This document shows positions 8,775 to 16,865 of a DNA stretch of 64,000 nucleotides, in pieces. The DNA is taken from the NCBI RefSeq assembly GCF_018614525.1, contig NZ_JAGGOL010000055.1, forward strand, positions 1-64,000. Direction: 5' to 3'. The notes below the pieces were generated by a model that saw only the letters and a program-made list of their open reading frames with translations, ran no database searches and had not been told where the DNA came from. Every line of letters starts with the position of its first letter. The stretch's first letter is position 1. The position numbers were made by a program, and so were the translations under genes. This DNA is from Streptomyces sp. ISL-11 (GTDB taxonomy: Bacteria; Actinomycetota; Actinomycetes; Streptomycetales; Streptomycetaceae).

Positions 8775-8945
8775 GCGCTGCCGGACGCGATTCCGTACGA
8801 ACAGGGGGCGATCCTCCACCCGTTGCCGCTCGCCGTTCGTTCATGCCAAGCGCGGCATCGGCCTCGGCGACCGGGTGGCGGTCATCGGTCAGGGCCCGGT
8901 CGGTTTGATGGCCCTCAAGACGGCAGCGACGCGCGGCGCCCGTGA
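8775..8945 (+). pseudogene. remnant of a zinc-type alcohol/polyol dehydrogenase (MDR)
   Basis: One frame reads LPDAIPYEQGAILHPLPLAV (from about 8778) and, after a frame change near 8840, another reads GIGLGDRVAVIGQGPVGLMALKTAATRGA. Together they match the MDR dehydrogenase segment that joins the catalytic and Rossmann domains (GxGxxG-type nucleotide-binding loop). The catalytic N-terminus and the rest of the Rossmann domain are missing, and the remnant abuts the stop codon of the next minus-strand gene. It marks an old deletion or insertion boundary at the left edge of an accessory patch. Confidence 0.7.
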
Positions 8946-9833
8946 CTACGGAACGCAGTTCCGCATGGCGGCGCGGACAGCACCCATGCCTCGTCGGGTG
9001 GCCGCGACGGCGCCGTCGTACGAGGACTCCGCCGCTCCCTGGCGGCAGTCGCGGCATTCGCTCTCGTCCGCGACGGGCCGCATCATCCGTCCGCACCCGC
9101 CGGCGCAGGCGCGGAGCGGCTGCGGGCGCGGGGCGGGCTCGGCGGCGGGGAGGGCGGGGTCAGGCATCTTGCGGAGGAGGCGGTCGCGGGTGATTCCGGC
9201 GGGGGAGTGGACACGTTCGGGGAGCCCGTCGGTGAGCGCGTCCCTGAGGTCCCGCAGGGTGGCGCCGCGCAGCAGCCACTCGCCGACGAGCGGCGCGAGC
9301 CGCTTGATGTCCGGGCCGGAGAGTCTCAGCCGCCGCTCGGTGTGGCACACGGCGACCAGTGCCTGCGCGCCGCGCTCGGCCAGCGGGTGGGGAGGGTGGG
9401 AGGTGTTGTTCTCTCCCCTGTTGTCTTGGGAACGGCCGACGGCCCGACGGCTCGGCTCGCCGACGGCCGGTTCTGGAGCGGTCGGTGGTTCCGGTACGGG
9501 GCGGATGCCTCCGGCTCGTACGGCGACGGCCTCGTCGGCGGTCAGCGGCACGTTCGACACGAGCTGGGGCCGCGACCACCGGCCGTCCGGGCCCTGACGC
9601 CGCCACTCGTGGAAGTAACCCTCGGCCATCAGCTCCCGCTTGGCCCGCATGAACGCGGTCTTCTTGATCCCGGCCTGGTCGGCCGTCCTGGACAGCGGCA
9701 CGTCGGCACTGTTCGGCTGGGAGAGCTGCCAGATCAGGAGGCGTACGGCCTCGGCGGACAGGCGGGGGTGGCGGATGATCTCGTTCGGGATTTGGGAGAA
9801 GAATCGGGTGGGAGCGATAACATGCCGGAGCAT
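8946..9833 (-). CDS. helix-turn-helix protein of a Streptomyces accessory-region family
   Basis: A 295-aa protein. The first ~95 residues resemble a winged-helix/HTH replication-initiator-like domain (PNEIIRHPRLSAEAVRLLIWQLSQP ... LSRTADQAGIKKTAFMRAKRELMAEGYFHEW). A Pro-rich linker follows, then a conserved block (HPLAERGAQALVAVCHTERRLRLSGPDIKRLAPLVGEWLLRGATLRDLRDALTDGLPE) and a C-terminal Cys cluster (CAGGCGRMM ... CRDC) that could bind zinc. I recognise it as a family often found in Streptomyces accessory DNA beside XRE regulators, but no function is known to me. DNA binding is inferred. Confidence 0.7.
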   Translation of the reverse strand: MLRHVIAPTRFFSQIPNEIIRHPRLSAEAVRLLIWQLSQPNSADVPLSRTADQAGIKKTAFMRAKRELMAEGYFHEWRRQGPDGRWSRPQLVSNVPLTADEAVAVRAGGIRPVPEPPTAPEPAVGEPSRRAVGRSQDNRGENNTSHPPHPLAERGAQALVAVCHTERRLRLSGPDIKRLAPLVGEWLLRGATLRDLRDALTDGLPERVHSPAGITRDRLLRKMPDPALPAAEPAPRPQPLRACAGGCGRMMRPVADESECRDCRQGAAESSYDGAVAATRRGMGAVRAAMRNCVP

Positions 9834-9864
9834 CCTGAGGGAGTCCTAGTCTCCTGGTGGGTGT

Positions 9865-9901
9865 AGACCCCCTTCGCCGGTTGCCTCCGGCGTGGGGGGT
9901 C
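9865..9901. repeat. inverted repeat upstream of the HTH gene
   Basis: A nested inverted repeat (gacccccttcgccgg ... ccggcgtggggggtc) lies 32 nt upstream of the ATG at 9833. It may be an operator or a leader hairpin of the minus-strand gene, or the end of a transcript coming from the right. Nothing else recognisable is seen in 9834-10040. Confidence 0.45.
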
Positions 9902-10050
9902 GCTTGGTTGATGGTCACGGTAGCGGGGAAAGCCGTAAAAGCCCGTTATTTATGGCGAGTTGTGTGTTTCTGCTGCGAGGTGGGTCTCTGCCCTGCTATG
10001 AGGGCTATCGCTGCGATGGCAGGATGCCGACATAGAGCTCATCTCCGGAT

Positions 10051-10276
10051 GCGGCGTCGGCTTCGTCACGACGTCCTCTCCGACCTCCACGCCCGGGGTC
10101 TCACCAGCACACCCACGGGCACCGGCAACGCCTTCCGCGCCGGATTCGCCGTATGGCCCATGGGCGGACTGAGCGCCCAGGACCTCGACCCGACGGCGGA
10201 CGATGACGGCGAACGCGCCGTTGCTGAGGGGGTGTCGGTGGCTCCGTACGCCTATTTCAACTACACCACGGGGTGA
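10051..10276 (+). pseudogene. possible C-terminal fragment of a lost gene
   Basis: A frame open to the TGA at 10274-10276 encodes about 75 residues (RLRHDVLSDLHARGLTSTP, TGTGNAFRAGFAVWPMGGLSAQDLDP, ending VAPYAYFNYTTG) with the G/C third-position bias of real genes. No ribosome-binding site or plausible start precedes it, and the bias is lost upstream of about 10045. It may be the truncated 3' end of an older gene, or a small gene starting near 10051. I do not recognise the sequence. It ends 7 nt before the next gene. Confidence 0.35.
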
Positions 10277-10283
10277 TGGGCCT

Positions 10284-10631
10284 ATGTCGGCCGACCAGCA
10301 GCCCAGATCGATCAACCAGTGCCGAGACGTCCAAGACGTGCTGGTGCAGATCCGGCTGCGTCCGTCCATGTGGATCCCGCAACGGTCCCTGCGGGACTTG
10401 CAAAACATCCTCATCGGCTATGCCACGGCGTTGTCCGTTCATGGGGTCGACGAGCGCTTCGCTCTTTCGCCGGATGGGCCGTTCGCCGAGTGGCTGCGGG
10501 CACGCTACGGCTGGTCCATGGCCCTGGGATGGGCTGAGGCCATTGATCGGAATGCCGGTGACGAGGAGCCGCTGACGGCATTCTTCCGTCTCCTGGACGA
10601 GTACCGGTCTGCCTGCGACCCACACGGCTGA
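10284..10631 (+). CDS. conserved hypothetical protein
   Basis: A 115-aa protein starting MSADQQPRSINQCRDVQDVL. It is soluble, has no signal peptide, and ends in a helical region (ALGWAEAIDRNAGDEEPLTAFFRLLDEYRS). Trp and aromatic positions (RPSMWIPQRSLRDLQNILIGYATAL) and codon bias suggest a real folded protein. I have the impression of having seen close relatives in other Streptomyces but know no function. It lies 42 nt upstream of the XRE regulator on the same strand and may be co-transcribed or be a controlled target. Confidence 0.6.
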   Translation: MSADQQPRSINQCRDVQDVLVQIRLRPSMWIPQRSLRDLQNILIGYATALSVHGVDERFALSPDGPFAEWLRARYGWSMALGWAEAIDRNAGDEEPLTAFFRLLDEYRSACDPHG

Positions 10632-10673
10632 CGGTCCCGAAGGTACGGTTCTGGTGTCAGAACGGAGTTCGGT

Positions 10674-11918
10674 ATGCCCCAACACACTGACGAGCGCATC
10701 GGCACGCGTGTACGCATCGCCCGCAATGCCGCCGGGCTCACTCAAACCGAGGTGGCCGACCGGCTGGGCCGGTCCGAACATTGGGTCCAGGACGTCGAAG
10801 CCGGCCGCCTGCCCCTCGACCGCTACTCGCTGATCACTGCCGTGGCCGATCTCTGCGACGTCGATGTGGTGTGGCTCCTGGGCCAGCCCTACCGACTCCA
10901 ACGCGGCAACGGTTCCTTCGCCCACGCGCACATCCCCGCGCTGCGTACGGGCCTGCGCCGAGCCGGGCTCATCCTCTCAGGCCACCCCGGGCTCGCGCCG
11001 CAGGCGGTAGCTGCGAGCCGCGAGACAATGCAGGTCCGGTCGGACATGGCCAACGCAGCGCGGCAGGCGGCCAATTTACCGAAGGTCGCCGACCTGTTGC
11101 CCGCGATGATCGAGGACCTGAATACCGCGCTCCTCAATGCCGAAGGCGCTGCGCGCGACGAGGCAATGCGGTACATGGTCGATGCTGCTCGTACTGCTCG
11201 CATGTGCCTGAACCAGTTGGGTTACCCCGACCTGGCATGGGTCGCGGCGGAGGTGGCTGCCGGTGCGGCTACTCAACTCGGCGATCCGATCGTCAAGGCT
11301 GCGGTGGCATGGGACCGGTGTGGAGCGCTGCTTCACCAGGTGAGCCTGCCGGAGACCCTGGCGGTTGCCGAGGCGGCGCTGCGTGACATCGAACCGCTGG
11401 CCGCCGCGAAGCGGCCGACGACGGCCGCGCTGAGCTTGCGGGGTGCGCTCATGCTGAGGTGCGCCATCGCTTCCGCCCGTGGGTATCAGTCCGAAAGTGC
11501 TTGGTCGCGGATCAACGCTGCACTGGAAGACGCGGACCGGCTTGGACCGGACTACCACGACCTGGAGCGCCAGACAGTCTTCGGGCGCGGCACCGTGGCT
11601 GTCCACGCGGCGGAGGTGGGAGTCGAGGTGGAGCAGCCGGACACCGGCCTCACGGTGGTCCCCGAGGCGAATATCGCCGCCCTGCCGTCGAAGGAAAGAC
11701 GCACGCACTACGAGATCGACCAGGCCCGGGCGTTCCGGAAGATGGGGCGGCTTCCTCAGGCGGTGACGACGTTGCGGAAGGCGGCGGCGGGTGCCCCGTA
11801 CTACGTCTACGCGGATCCGATGGCCCGCGCGCTGGTCTCCGACCTGGTACGGGTCGGCGTCCCATCTCAGGCATCCGCTCTGTCGTCGCTGGTCAGGAAT
11901 ATGGAGCTCGTTCACTGA
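10674..11918 (+). CDS. XRE-family regulator with TPR-like C-terminal domain, TTA codon
   Basis: A 414-aa protein. Residues ~8-65 form a Cro/CI HTH (IGTRVRIARNAAGLTQTEVADRLGRSEHWVQDVEAGRLP). The rest is helical repeats resembling the TPR-like sensor domain common in Streptomyces XRE regulators (YPDLAWVAAEVAAGAATQLGDP, HYEIDQARAFRKMGRLPQAVTTLRKAA). The codon at 11076-11078 is TTA, so translation should require the bldA tRNA and be limited to late development. A strong hairpin follows the gene. It probably controls the adjacent accessory genes, with its TPR domain sensing a peptide or small ligand; this is inferred from architecture only. Confidence 0.85.
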   Translation: MPQHTDERIGTRVRIARNAAGLTQTEVADRLGRSEHWVQDVEAGRLPLDRYSLITAVADLCDVDVVWLLGQPYRLQRGNGSFAHAHIPALRTGLRRAGLILSGHPGLAPQAVAASRETMQVRSDMANAARQAANLPKVADLLPAMIEDLNTALLNAEGAARDEAMRYMVDAARTARMCLNQLGYPDLAWVAAEVAAGAATQLGDPIVKAAVAWDRCGALLHQVSLPETLAVAEAALRDIEPLAAAKRPTTAALSLRGALMLRCAIASARGYQSESAWSRINAALEDADRLGPDYHDLERQTVFGRGTVAVHAAEVGVEVEQPDTGLTVVPEANIAALPSKERRTHYEIDQARAFRKMGRLPQAVTTLRKAAAGAPYYVYADPMARALVSDLVRVGVPSQASALSSLVRNMELVH

Positions 11919-11931
11919 GGAAGCCGCGTCC

Positions 11932-11960
11932 AACGCCCCCCAGGAAAACTGGGGGGCGTC
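11932..11960 (+). terminator. hairpin terminator after the XRE regulator
   Basis: A near-perfect stem aacgccccccag / ctggggggcgt with a short GAAAA loop begins 14 nt after the stop codon at 11918. Confidence 0.85.
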
Positions 11961-12028
11961 GCCGTGTCGGTGGTCCACGCTGCCTAGACGTTACAGACAG
12001 CAATCATGTGATCACGATCGGGGGATGA

Positions 12029-12655
12029 ATGTTCGAACCCCTCCACGGCCGGGACCCCGCGTCCTACGCCCGCACCTACACCGCAAATCTCGGCTGGACG
12101 ATCGCCCTCGGGCACCGCTTCCGGCCTCGCGCCGGCTGCACTTGCCGGGACGCCCACTCCGCAGTGCCCTGCCCCGCCCCTGGCGCTCACCCGCTCACCA
12201 CAGGTGAGCCGTCCCGGATTGCGGCGCAGCAACTCGTCGAAGAGCTCAACAGGACCCCGAGCGCCTCACTCATTGCTCCGACCATCACCTTTGACGCCAT
12301 CATCACGCCTCGGCAGATCGGGATGGCCGCCATGGTCGCTCTCGACCGGAAGGTCCGTGTCCCATGCCTCGTTCACGGCGATCGGGCGGTTCTTCTCGCA
12401 CTGCCCGGAACTGGCGCAGCTGTCCTCGACAGCTTGACCGAACGGCTTGTCGAGGTGCGGACGGGGTGTTGCGGGTGGGTAGCTCTACCTCCATCGCACG
12501 ACGTCAGATGGGACACGCCACCCTGGGGCGAGGCCACGGGTACCCCATTACCGCTGCCGCACGGCCTTGACGTCAGGCCACACATCAGCGGCGCCATTCG
12601 GCAAGCTGCCACGCAACACGGTGGCGTCACGGCTGGAGAGACACCGTGCCCGTGA
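12029..12655 (+). CDS. bifunctional DNA primase/polymerase-like protein, TTA codon
   Basis: A 208-aa protein (MFEPLHGRDPASYARTYTANLGWTIALG). The layout of an opening GWTIALG segment, a Cys-rich stretch (CTCRDAHSAVPCPAPGAHP), a PTITFDAIITPRQIGMAAMVALD block and VRTGCCGWVALPPSH resembles the compact Prim-Pol N-terminal proteins common in Streptomyces accessory clusters. The catalytic acidic residues of a real primase/polymerase are not obvious, so activity is doubtful. The codon at 12548-12550 is TTA, implying bldA dependence like the XRE gene upstream. It starts the 12.0-14.5 kb gene group. Confidence 0.55.
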   Translation: MFEPLHGRDPASYARTYTANLGWTIALGHRFRPRAGCTCRDAHSAVPCPAPGAHPLTTGEPSRIAAQQLVEELNRTPSASLIAPTITFDAIITPRQIGMAAMVALDRKVRVPCLVHGDRAVLLALPGTGAAVLDSLTERLVEVRTGCCGWVALPPSHDVRWDTPPWGEATGTPLPLPHGLDVRPHISGAIRQAATQHGGVTAGETPCP

Positions 12656-12815
12656 TCCGCCCCGCCCGTCCTCACACCACAGAGGACTGCCGGACCGGCC
12701 AACACATGAGCTGCTCCGGAGGTACGCCCATCCGCCGCGTAGGGACACCTTCGCCGCCCCGGGATGAGCCGTTGCCATGCACTTGCAGCTGCCACGTTTA
12801 CCCAGGAAGGCTTAC

Positions 12816-13187
12816 GTGAGTACCGAGACTGTTTGCGTCGACGTTGCTGAAACGCTGCACAGTATCGAGGAGCACCTCGCCGATCCCGGCAGGACCGCAG
12901 ATCCGACTCGGCGCGAGCTGAAGATGTTGCTCCGCGACCACATCCAGCGACTATGGCCCATCGTCGCGGCCGACGCTGAAGCCATGCAGGGAGACGACTC
13001 CTTCGGCTGTGCCAAAAGGAAATTGGCCGTGGCCTACGCATGCCGGACCCTCGTGAACCCCGGCGGTGCGGACGCACATTCCGACGTGCTCGCACTGGCG
13101 CACGCGTGCGAAACCCTCCTCGCCTATTGCCCGAGCTATCGGTGGGGGTCCCGCCTTCCCGTCCCGCATTCGACAAGGCCACACTGA
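12816..13187 (+). CDS. DUF6415-like small protein
   Basis: A 123-aa helical protein from the GTG at 12816, chosen because AGGAAGG lies just upstream; an ATG at 12777 gives a longer form without such a site. The sequence (ELKMLLRDHIQRLWPIVAADAEAMQ ... CAKRKLAVAYACRTLV ... LALAHACETLLAYC) resembles the DUF6415 family found near natural-product and RiPP-like genes in Streptomyces. No catalytic motif is visible. It is 28 nt upstream of the acidic peptide gene and likely in one transcript with it. Confidence 0.6.
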   Translation: MSTETVCVDVAETLHSIEEHLADPGRTADPTRRELKMLLRDHIQRLWPIVAADAEAMQGDDSFGCAKRKLAVAYACRTLVNPGGADAHSDVLALAHACETLLAYCPSYRWGSRLPVPHSTRPH

Positions 13188-13215
13188 CCTCGATCACCAC
13201 CCTGGGAGACACGCC

Positions 13216-13344
13216 ATGGGACGCAAGGAACAAGAGCCGCACGACGACGACCGTGAGTACGACGTGAACCAGGACCGCGATCGGCAGAGCGACTACGGGA
13301 ACGATCCGTCCACCGACGACGGCGACGCTCCCCACCGCCGATGA
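13216..13344 (+). CDS. 42-aa highly acidic peptide, candidate RiPP precursor
   Basis: A 42-codon ORF with GGGAG 8 nt before its ATG. It is unusually rich in Asp (13 of 42), Arg and Glu, lacks Cys and has almost no hydrophobic residues. The C-terminal part reads GNDPSTDDGDAP and contains an Asp-Gly step, the classic site of aspartimide formation. Its TGA overlaps the ATG of the next gene, a PIMT-like methyltransferase (ATGA at 13341-13344), so the two are translationally coupled. This layout matches precursor/methyltransferase pairs of aspartimide-type RiPPs, but no modification is demonstrated. It may instead be an unstructured accessory protein. Confidence 0.55.
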   Translation: MGRKEQEPHDDDREYDVNQDRDRQSDYGNDPSTDDGDAPHRR

Positions 13345-14537
13345 CCGACGACTACCCGGCACTGCGCCGCCGCTGCGCACAGGCCCTCGCCGACGACGGG
13401 CAGTTCACCGACCCATGGGTGAGGCCGGCGATCGAGAACGTGCCCCGTGAGGCGTTCGTACCGCCCCGGTTCTGGATCAAGGCAAAACGCGAGGACGGCG
13501 GATACCCGCTCATCGACCGCGACACCAACCCCGAGACCTGGGCCACCACGGTCTACACCCCCGGCCGGGCCCTGATCACCCAGATGGACGACGGTGCCAC
13601 CGCGCCCGCCGACGGCGCGGCGGGACGGTTCACGTCGTCCCTCTCCGAGCTGCGGGTAGTCGCCCGTCAGCTCTCCCACCTCGCCCTGGAGCGAGGGCAC
13701 AATGTGCTGCACATCGGCACCGGTTCCGGCTACGACTGCGCCCTGATGGCCGAGCGGACCCCGGCCGACCACGTCACGACCGTCGAAATCGACGAGCTTC
13801 TCGCCGCCGACGCCCGGCGCAACCTCACCGCGGCCGGATACGGGGACGTACGGACGGTTTGCGGTGACGGCGAACAGGGCCGGCCCCAGGGCGGACCGTA
13901 CGACCGGGTCCTGTGCACCGCATCTGCCATGCGCGTGCCCTCGGCGTGGATCGACCAGACCGCGCCGGGCGGGGTCATCCTCACGCCTTACCGAGGCCTG
14001 GCCCTTGCCCGTCTGGTCGTCTCGGCCAACGGCAAAACGGCATCCGGGCCGATCGTGGACGGCATGACGTTCATGACGCTGCGCGGCCAGCGTGGCGCCG
14101 ACGCGGCCGATATGAGCCCCGTCATCAACGCCACCCTCTCCGACTCCGACAAGACCCGCACCGATGTGGACCTGTCGCCGCTGGAGGCCGAGCTGGGTGC
14201 CGAGTTCCTCCTTCACGCCCTCGTCCCCGGCATGCGCGGTTTCTTCGGCGAAAGCACGTGGTGGTTCGAGGCCCATGACGGGGCTTCATGGGCGGCGTGG
14301 AAGCGGGATGGGCGCGTCCGCCAGTGGGGACCACGCCGCCTCGTGGATGAAGCGGCTCAAGCTGTGACCACCTGGCGGAAAGCCGGAGCACCTGCACTCA
14401 CCGACCTCGGCGTGACTGTGGGACCCGAAGGCGAACGCCTATGGGCACACGGCCCCGGGGGACCTTCCTGGGATGCCGAGTATCGACAGCCTGACCCTCA
14501 CGCCGGAGCAGTGGAAACGCGCACCGAATGCACCTGA
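13341..14537 (+). CDS. PIMT-like SAM-dependent methyltransferase (peptide-maturation type)
   Basis: A 398-aa protein. The N-terminal half is a protein-L-isoaspartate O-methyltransferase-type domain: AIENVPREAFVPPRFW, then HLALERGHNVLHIGTGSGYDCALMAE (SAM motif I, about residues 110-140), then TVEIDELLAADARRNL. About 170 extra residues follow, as in methyltransferases of ATP-grasp and related peptide-maturation systems rather than the ~230-aa repair enzyme. No ATP-grasp gene is nearby. Overlap with the acidic peptide gene suggests that peptide is the substrate. The family methylates Asp or isoAsp carboxylates, which can collapse to aspartimide. Confidence 0.8.
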   Translation: MTDDYPALRRRCAQALADDGQFTDPWVRPAIENVPREAFVPPRFWIKAKREDGGYPLIDRDTNPETWATTVYTPGRALITQMDDGATAPADGAAGRFTSSLSELRVVARQLSHLALERGHNVLHIGTGSGYDCALMAERTPADHVTTVEIDELLAADARRNLTAAGYGDVRTVCGDGEQGRPQGGPYDRVLCTASAMRVPSAWIDQTAPGGVILTPYRGLALARLVVSANGKTASGPIVDGMTFMTLRGQRGADAADMSPVINATLSDSDKTRTDVDLSPLEAELGAEFLLHALVPGMRGFFGESTWWFEAHDGASWAAWKRDGRVRQWGPRRLVDEAAQAVTTWRKAGAPALTDLGVTVGPEGERLWAHGPGGPSWDAEYRQPDPHAGAVETRTECT

Positions 14538-14561
14538 GCCCGGCGTATCCCGCCGGGCTCA
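14535..14561. terminator. bidirectional hairpin between methyltransferase gene and dasR
   Basis: The stem tgagcccggcg / cgccgggctca starts at the methyltransferase stop codon and ends 10 nt before the dasR stop codon. It serves two convergent genes. Confidence 0.85.
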
Positions 14562-14571
14562 AGCGTGTGAC

Positions 14572-15339
14572 TCACTCCGACGGCCTCTGCAGCCGCGCCA
14601 CGAACTTGTACCGGTCCCCCCGGTACACCGACCGCACCCACTCCACCGGCTCGCCCCGGGCGTCCAGGGAGTGCCGCGAGAGCATCAGCATGGGCAGGCC
14701 CACGTCCGTGCCCAGCAGGCCCGCCTCGCGCGGGGTGGCCAGGGACGTCTCGATGGTCTCCTCGGCCTCGGCGAGGTGGACGTCGTAGACCTCGGCCAGG
14801 GCGGTGTAGAGAGAGGTGTACTTCGCCAGGCTCCGGCGCAGCGCGGGGAACCGCTTCGCCGACAGATGGGTCGTCTCGATCGCCATCGGCTCGCCGCTGG
14901 CCAGCCGCAGCCGCTCGATCCGCAGCACCCGCCCGCCCACCGTGATGTCGAGCAGCGAGGAGAGCCGTTCGTCGGCGGTGATGTAGCCGATGTCGAGGAG
15001 CTGTGAGGTGGGTTCCAGGCCCTGGGCCCGCATGTCCTCCGTGTAGGAGGTCAGTTGCAGCGCCTGGGAAACCTTCGGTTTGGCGACGAATGTCCCCTTG
15101 CCCTGGATGCGCTCCAGCCGGCCCTCGACGACCAGCTCCTGGAGGGCCTGGCGGACGGTCGTGCGCGAGGTGTCGAACTCCGCGGCGAGCGTGCGCTCCG
15201 GCGGCACCGGGGTGCCGGGGGGCATGGTTTCGGTCATGTCCAGCAAATGACGTTTGAGCCGGTAGTACTTGGGAACGCGCGCGGTCCGCGTGCCGCTCGA
15301 TGTGCTGCCGCTCTCCGTCGCACCACCCTCGGTCACCAT
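14572..15339 (-). CDS. dasR: GntR/HutC-family global regulator DasR
   Basis: A 255-aa GntR/HutC regulator that represses N-acetylglucosamine uptake and metabolism genes and links them to development and antibiotic control in Streptomyces; GlcN-6-P releases it from DNA. The winged helix ([39 protein letters not shown]) is followed by a UTRA effector domain. I chose the ATG at 15339, preceded by GGAAAGG, which gives the usual family length; an upstream GTG at 15375 would add 12 residues. It is divergent from dasABC and near nagB, its classic targets, and dre sites are visible at both. Confidence 0.93.
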   Translation of the reverse strand: MVTEGGATESGSTSSGTRTARVPKYYRLKRHLLDMTETMPPGTPVPPERTLAAEFDTSRTTVRQALQELVVEGRLERIQGKGTFVAKPKVSQALQLTSYTEDMRAQGLEPTSQLLDIGYITADERLSSLLDITVGGRVLRIERLRLASGEPMAIETTHLSAKRFPALRRSLAKYTSLYTALAEVYDVHLAEAEETIETSLATPREAGLLGTDVGLPMLMLSRHSLDARGEPVEWVRSVYRGDRYKFVARLQRPSE

Positions 15340-15497
15340 CGTCCGCCTTTCCGACTCCGATCCTGCTGCTGACACCGGCTCCTCCGTCTGTCGCGGTCAC
15401 ATCGTGGCACGGGCACAGCCCGAGGGGCCCGGAGATGTCCAGGTCGACCTTGAGGTGTCGGTCCGGTAACGGAGCCGACAGCGACTCTTATACACCC

Positions 15498-15526
15498 TTG
15501 ACACCCCAAAAGGTCTAGGCCAAGCT
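15498..15526 (+). promoter_or_regulatory. dasA promoter region with a possible second dre half-site
   Basis: A perfect TTGACA (-35 type) lies at 15498-15503, with a plausible -10 (CAAGCT) 17 nt later. The intervening aaaggtctaggccaag resembles a degenerate dre element, so DasR could occlude the core promoter. Confidence 0.5.
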
Positions 15527-15532
15527 GCGGGC

Positions 15533-15548
15533 ACTGGTCTAAACCATT
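15533..15548 (+). promoter_or_regulatory. DasR operator (dre) upstream of dasA
   Basis: The 16-mer actggtctaaaccatt closely matches the dre consensus (ActGGTCTAGACCAcT). It is 32 bp upstream of the dasA start codon. Confidence 0.88.
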
Positions 15549-15580
15549 AAAGACCACATTCGGTCCTTGAGGAGAGTGCT

Positions 15581-16849
15581 GTGAAGCGTGGGCTCATAGC
15601 GGCGACGGGTGTCGCGGCCATGTTGGTGAGTGTCGCTGCCTGTGGGTCCGGCGACAGTGACAAGGGATCGGGTGACGGGGCCGGGACCAAGAGCCTGACC
15701 GTCTGGTTCATGGATGGCTCGAATCCGGCGGGCTGGACGAAGAGCGTCCAGACCGAGTTCGAACAGAAGACCGGTGCGAAGCTCAGCATCCAGGTCCAGA
15801 AATGGGACGGCATCCAGCAGAAGCTGACCACCGCCCTGTCGGAGTCCAGCCCGCCGGACGTCATCGAGGTCGGCAACACCCAGACGCCCGCCTATGCGCA
15901 GACCGGTGGTCTCTCCGAGCTCGGCGACCTGAAGAAGGAGATCGGCGGGGGCTGGAGCGAGTCCCTCAACAAGCCGGCCGTCTTCGACGGCAAGCAGTAC
16001 GCCGCCCCCTGGTACGCCAGCAACCGCGTCGTCATCTACAACAAGAAGGTCTGGGCCGACGCGGGCGTCAAGGACATCCCCAAGACCCGCGCCGACCTCT
16101 TCAAGGCGTTCGAGGCCATCGAGAAGAAGGGCGACGCCGAGCCGCTCTACCTCCCCGGCCAGAACTGGTACTTCTTCGACGGCCTGACCATCGGCACCGG
16201 CGCCGACCTGGTGAAGAAGGACGGCAAGAAGTACGTCTCCAACCTCGGTGACCCCAAGGTCGCCAAGGCCATGGAGGTCTACAAGCAGTACCAGGCGTTC
16301 AGCAAGGCGCCCAAGGACAAGGACGAGGCCACCCCGCAGCAGGCCGACATCTTCGCCAAGGGCAGGACCGGCGCGTTCATCGGCATGGGCTGGGAGGCGC
16401 AGACCGCCATCAAGGCGAACCCGGCCATCGAGAAGGAGATCGGCTTCTTCACCATCCCCGGTGAGAGCGCCGACAAGCCCGAGGGCGTCTTCCTCGGCGG
16501 CTCCAACCTCGCCGTCGCCGCGGGCAGCAAGAAGCAGGACCTCGCCAAGGAGTTCCTGAAGATCGCGCTGTCCGACAAGAACGAGGGCGCGCTGGCCAAG
16601 GAGGTCGGCTCGATCCCCAACAAGGACTCGCTGGTCGGGAACGTGAAGGGCAACGCTGCCGCCGAGGCCGCCGCCCCCGCCGCGAAGAACGGCGGCACCA
16701 CCCCGCTGATCCCCGAGTGGGCCGCGGTGGAGAACGCCCCGAACCCGGTCAAGGCGTACATGACGGCCGTCCTGGGCGGCAAGTCCCCCGAGGAAGCCGC
16801 CAAGCAGGTCGAGGCCGACATGAACAAGCGCCTCGCCCAGAAGCAGTAA
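15581..16849 (+). CDS. dasA: chitobiose-binding lipoprotein DasA
   Basis: A 422-aa family 1 solute-binding lipoprotein. The GTG start follows GAGGAGAG. The signal peptide ends in the lipobox VSVAAC (Cys about residue 21), so the protein is tethered outside the membrane, where it captures N,N'-diacetylchitobiose for DasBC. The mature part shows the usual fold: LTVWFMDGSNPAG, DVIEVGNTQTPAYAQTG, APWYASNRVVIYNKKVWADAG, and MGWEAQTAIK. It is the first gene of dasABC under the dre operator. A GC-rich hairpin separates it from dasB, consistent with the need for more binding protein than permease. Confidence 0.92.
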   Translation: MKRGLIAATGVAAMLVSVAACGSGDSDKGSGDGAGTKSLTVWFMDGSNPAGWTKSVQTEFEQKTGAKLSIQVQKWDGIQQKLTTALSESSPPDVIEVGNTQTPAYAQTGGLSELGDLKKEIGGGWSESLNKPAVFDGKQYAAPWYASNRVVIYNKKVWADAGVKDIPKTRADLFKAFEAIEKKGDAEPLYLPGQNWYFFDGLTIGTGADLVKKDGKKYVSNLGDPKVAKAMEVYKQYQAFSKAPKDKDEATPQQADIFAKGRTGAFIGMGWEAQTAIKANPAIEKEIGFFTIPGESADKPEGVFLGGSNLAVAAGSKKQDLAKEFLKIALSDKNEGALAKEVGSIPNKDSLVGNVKGNAAAEAAAPAAKNGGTTPLIPEWAAVENAPNPVKAYMTAVLGGKSPEEAAKQVEADMNKRLAQKQ

Positions 16850-16865
16850 CCGTCCCGACCGTGAC

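Noticed and set aside
12777..12815. Upstream ATG start for the DUF6415-like gene
   Set aside because: The GTG at 12816 has a clear AGGAAGG site and conserved-length product; the longer form has none.
8700..14540. Integrative conjugative element or prophage
   Set aside because: No integrase, relaxase, structural phage gene, tRNA or att repeat was found; the amidase at 30.6 kb is also without phage neighbours.
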